Source of the DNA: an uncultured Propionibacteriaceae bacterium
GTDB taxonomy: Bacteria; Actinomycetota; Actinomycetes; Propionibacteriales; Propionibacteriaceae
DNA: 17,731 bases
Assembly (NCBI GenBank): GCA_936924635.1
Contig: CAKZHP010000137.1
Coordinates: forward strand, 1 to 17,731
Direction of reading: 5' to 3'
Shown here: positions 15,308 through 17,731 of the stretch, in pieces
Numbering within the stretch: position 1 is the first letter of the stretch
How the letters are laid out: each line of letters opens with the position of its first letter
The notes under the pieces: generated by a model
What the model saw: only the letters and a program-made list of their open reading frames with translations
What the model was told of the DNA's origin: nothing
Databases searched by the model: none
Translations under genes and position numbers: made by a program

Positions 15308-17731
15308 TCAGACCACGTACCCCTGGATGTCGGCGACGAGCTGCGTCGTGCCGAGCGAGGTGTTGTTGAGCGTGATGGTGCCGTTGGCCCCTACCTTCAC
15401 CACGACCAGGTTGCCGACGTTGCGGCCCTTCACCAGGTTGAGGTTCGACGACCCCGGTGCGGCCGAGCCCGTCGGGTAGGCGGTGATGTAGCCCGCGGCC
15501 TGCGCCTCGGTCGCGGTGAGGTTCAGCACCACGGCCGAGACACCCGAGGTGGGCACGCCGGCCCGGCCGGTCACCTGCAGGGTGATCGACTTGTTGGCAC
15601 CCACGGCGCCGAACCAGCTGATGCCTGACCGGGTGTCGAGCATCCGGACGGGCGAGTTCGCCGGCCGGAACCCGCCCGCCGTGCCCGACCCGCTCACGTA
15701 GCCGTTCACGTCGGCCACCACGTCGACCGGGACGGCGGCACCGTTGCGGATCTTCACGACCCCGCCGCTGCCGATCTTCACGACCGCCAGGTTGGCTGCG
15801 GTCTGGCCCGCCACGAAGTTCACGTTCGAGGCGACCGGGGCGGCGGCGCCGGCCGGGTAGGCGGTGAGGTAGCCCGCCACCGTCGGGTCGGCGACGGTGA
15901 GGTTCAGCAGCGCCGCCTTGGCGTCGGTCGGCACGACGCCTCTGGTGACCGCCAGGTCGATCTCACCCCCGGCGGGCACCCGGCCCGAAGCTCCCAGGCC
16001 CGAGCGGGTGTCGAGCACCCGGGTGGGCTGCGTGGCGATCATGCCGCCACCGTTCTGCGGCCCCTTGTCGGTGAAGTAGCCAGCCACGTCCACCACCACG
16101 TCGGCGGTGGCGAGGTTGGCGTTGAGGAAGGTGACCTGCCCGTTGCTGCCGAGCTTCACGGTGACCAGGTTGGGCACGGTCTGGCCGGGCACGAAGTTGA
16201 TGTTCGACACCTCGGGCCGTGACACACCGGTCGGGTACGCGGAGAGGTACCCGCTGCCCTTCGGGTCCGTCACCGTCACGTTGAGGACCGCGGCGACGAC
16301 CCCCTGGGCCGGCACGCCACCCTGACCGGCGACGGGCATCGACACGATGCTGTTCGGGGCCATCGACCCGCTGAGACGCGTGTCCATCAGGCGGGCCGGG
16401 GCCACCGGCGTGTACGTGGTGGGGTCGGCGTAGCCCGTGGGCCTGGGCGCGGTCTCGTACGTCAGCGTGGTGCCGTTGCTGAACGTCGCGGAGAACACCC
16501 CGTTCTGGTTGACCTTCTGGCTCGAGGTCGGCCATCCCAGCGGGCCCGTGGGGCCGCCGGCGGCTGCGTACTTCGCGGCCAGACCCGAGCCGAGCCAGAA
16601 CACCTGCCGGTCGGGACGCATGTAGCCGGCACCCTTGGCGAAGTCGACGACGCGGCCGCCCCCGAGGTTGCGCTCCAGGTTGTACACCGCCCCGAGCGTG
16701 CCGGTGTCACCACCGGTCGACTGCCACAGCTCGTACAGGGGGGTCAGCTGGTTGCCGCGCATCGCCGCGTACGACGCCTCGCGCAGGTAGGGCAGCTGGG
16801 CGTGCAGGTACGTCCCGGGGCAGTCGGTCTGCATCACGTCGCCGTGCCCGAAGATCACCGGCTGCGTGGCCCCCACCTGCGTGGTGGTGGCCCGCGGGTC
16901 GCGGTAGTTGCTGCCCAGCTTCCAGGCGATCAGGTCCGTCGCCGCGTCGAGCGAGGCCTGCGTCGGCCGCATCGACATCGAGCTCATCATGAAGCTGATG
17001 CCGACGGTGTCGGTGTTCCACAGCGTCGCGTGCGCACCGTGCACGGGCAGCGTGATCCCCCCGTGCCGGCCCTCGAACACCTGGCCGTACTTGTCGACCA
17101 GGAAGTTGTAGCCGATGTCGCACCACTTGTTGCCGTTCACGTGGTACGCGTAGATGCCACGCACGATCGAGGCCGACTGCGCCGCGGTGTAGTCGTTCGT
17201 GCCCTCGGTGTGGTGGATGACGGCGGCCTTGACGGTGCTGTCGTAGCTCGGCGGCACGCAGTCGGCGCCGTTGGTCGAGAGCAGCGACTCGTCGGCGCCC
17301 CAGCCCGCGCGGCTGATGACCGACGGCTGCGGCACGCCGGAGACGCTGGAGACGCGTGCCGACACGGTGCCGAGGTTGGCGTCGTCGGCGGTGGCCGGCG
17401 AGGAGACGGCCGTCGCGGCGAGACCCGTCACGGCCGTGCCGGGGGCCCCCACGGCTCGGACCTCCAGGGCGGTGGAGTCACCGGCCCAGACCGGATCGGC
17501 GACCAACCCGTTGCGGTCGCCCTCATCGGCGTCGCCGGACTCGTGGCTGTCGAGCGTGGTCCACGGCGACCAGGTGCCGGCCGTGCTCTGCGTACGGCCC
17601 TGGACGGTGACGCCCGCGGAGCGGGACTGCCACGAGGCACCCATGATCTGGAAGCTCCCCATGTACGAGGCCGCGGCCAGCTGCACGGTGCCCGCGGGCA
17701 GGTCGGTGGCGGCCGAGCGGGCCGACACCCC
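15308..17731 (-). CDS. Secreted PGRP/N-acetylmuramoyl-L-alanine amidase-type protein with LGFP-like region and three C-terminal repeats (N-terminus outside window)
   Basis: At least 807 residues, open to the right edge, so signal peptide and start are missing. Numbered from the Met at 17728: residues 1-110 are the beta-rich region common before PGRP domains in actinobacteria. Residues about 137-310 are a peptidoglycan recognition/amidase_2 domain, starting SRAGWGADESL, with zinc ligands His172 (VIHHT), His295 (FGHGD) and Cys303 (DCPG) and Tyr207 (YNFL). This ligand set is kept, so it may cleave the bond between muramic acid and L-alanine in peptidoglycan; the T7-lysozyme lysine position appears to be Thr301. 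Residues about 340-425 resemble LGFP repeats (GPLGWPTS). Residues 442-806 are three tandem repeats. The protein ends two residues after the last GY, with no sorting motif or membrane anchor. A cell-wall location is inferred. Confidence 0.9.
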   Translation of the reverse strand, partial: GVSARSAATDLPAGTVQLAAASYMGSFQIMGASWQSRSAGVTVQGRTQSTAGTWSPWTTLDSHESGDADEGDRNGLVADPVWAGDSTALEVRAVGAPGTAVTGLAATAVSSPATADDANLGTVSARVSSVSGVPQPSVISRAGWGADESLLSTNGADCVPPSYDSTVKAAVIHHTEGTNDYTAAQSASIVRGIYAYHVNGNKWCDIGYNFLVDKYGQVFEGRHGGITLPVHGAHATLWNTDTVGISFMMSSMSMRPTQASLDAATDLIAWKLGSNYRDPRATTTQVGATQPVIFGHGDVMQTDCPGTYLHAQLPYLREASYAAMRGNQLTPLYELWQSTGGDTGTLGAVYNLERNLGGGRVVDFAKGAGYMRPDRQVFWLGSGLAAKYAAAGGPTGPLGWPTSSQKVNQNGVFSATFSNGTTLTYETAPRPTGYADPTTYTPVAPARLMDTRLSGSMAPNSIVSMPVAGQGGVPAQGVVAAVLNVTVTDPKGSGYLSAYPTGVSRPEVSNINFVPGQTVPNLVTVKLGSNGQVTFLNANLATADVVVDVAGYFTDKGPQNGGGMIATQPTRVLDTRSGLGASGRVPAGGEIDLAVTRGVVPTDAKAALLNLTVADPTVAGYLTAYPAGAAAPVASNVNFVAGQTAANLAVVKIGSGGVVKIRNGAAVPVDVVADVNGYVSGSGTAGGFRPANSPVRMLDTRSGISWFGAVGANKSITLQVTGRAGVPTSGVSAVVLNLTATEAQAAGYITAYPTGSAAPGSSNLNLVKGRNVGNLVVVKVGANGTITLNNTSLGTTQLVADIQGYVV
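15311..16405 (-). repeat. Three tandem coding repeats of about 112-116 residues
   Basis: Copies lie at 16070-16405, 15695-16030 and 15311-15658, joined by linkers of 12-13 residues rich in Gly. Each starts P-x-R-x-(L/M)-DTR-(S/L) and runs through a GV-x-AVLNLT-like strand, GYL(S/T)AYP-x-G, SN-x-NF-x-x-GQ, NL-x-VVK-x-G and D-V-x-GY at the end. Such repeats are frequent at the C-termini of secreted actinobacterial proteins and probably form a beta-rich surface domain of unknown ligand. Confidence 0.8.

Noticed and set aside
15311..16405. The repeats as a CRISPR or DNA-level tandem array
   Set aside because: The periodicity is in the protein. The DNA copies are diverged, about 340 bases long, and in frame with a single gene.

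Overview
The window is very GC-rich, uses third-position G/C almost throughout, has frequent GTG starts and 4-base stop/start overlaps, and carries a CUT1-type ABC sugar importer without its own ATPase. Together with the actinobacterial style of the PGRP surface protein, this points to a high-GC Gram-positive actinomycete (Nocardioidaceae-like or related). The genus cannot be fixed from sequence reading alone.

Layout. (1) 1-1296, all minus strand: a short stress- or xenobiotic-type unit of an isochorismatase-fold protein, a MerR-family regulator and an aldo/keto reductase (cut by the left edge). Two near-identical MerR-type promoters with 19-bp spacers sit before the isochorismatase-fold gene and before merR. 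The second lies inside the last codons of the isochorismatase-fold gene. (2) 1379-10408: a sugar utilisation locus. A DeoR-family regulator (plus strand) is divergent from a GH4 alpha-galactosidase-like gene followed by a class II ketose-bisphosphate aldolase. It is convergent with a six-gene minus-strand operon: SIS-domain isomerase/deaminase, sugar-binding lipoprotein, two permeases and two different PfkB-family kinases. (3) 10561-12390 (minus): a CPA1 Na+/H+ antiporter with a C-terminal UBP-type zinc finger, divergent from (4) glycogen phosphorylase, 12508-15063 (plus). (5) 15064-15307: a convergent intergenic region with a 17-bp-stem hairpin and a nested palindrome of about 75 bp. (6) 15308-right edge (minus): a secreted PGRP/amidase-type protein with LGFP-like segments and three C-terminal repeats of about 112-116 residues.

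How the sugar locus may work (inference). A sugar or glycoside is imported by the ABC system. A GH4 enzyme cleaves alpha-galactosides in the cytosol. A ribokinase-like kinase makes the hexose 6-phosphate, and the SIS protein isomerises or deaminates it to tagatose 6-phosphate. A LacC/FruK-like kinase makes the 1,6-bisphosphate and the aldolase splits it into two trioses. This would be a tagatose-6-phosphate pathway fed by an ABC importer plus kinase instead of the usual PTS. No deacetylase, PTS gene, LacAB isomerase or Leloir gene is present, so the true substrate is open (galactose, galactosamine or another hexose).

No tRNA, rRNA, CRISPR array, insertion sequence or phage gene was seen. No stretch longer than about 250 bases lacks a gene.
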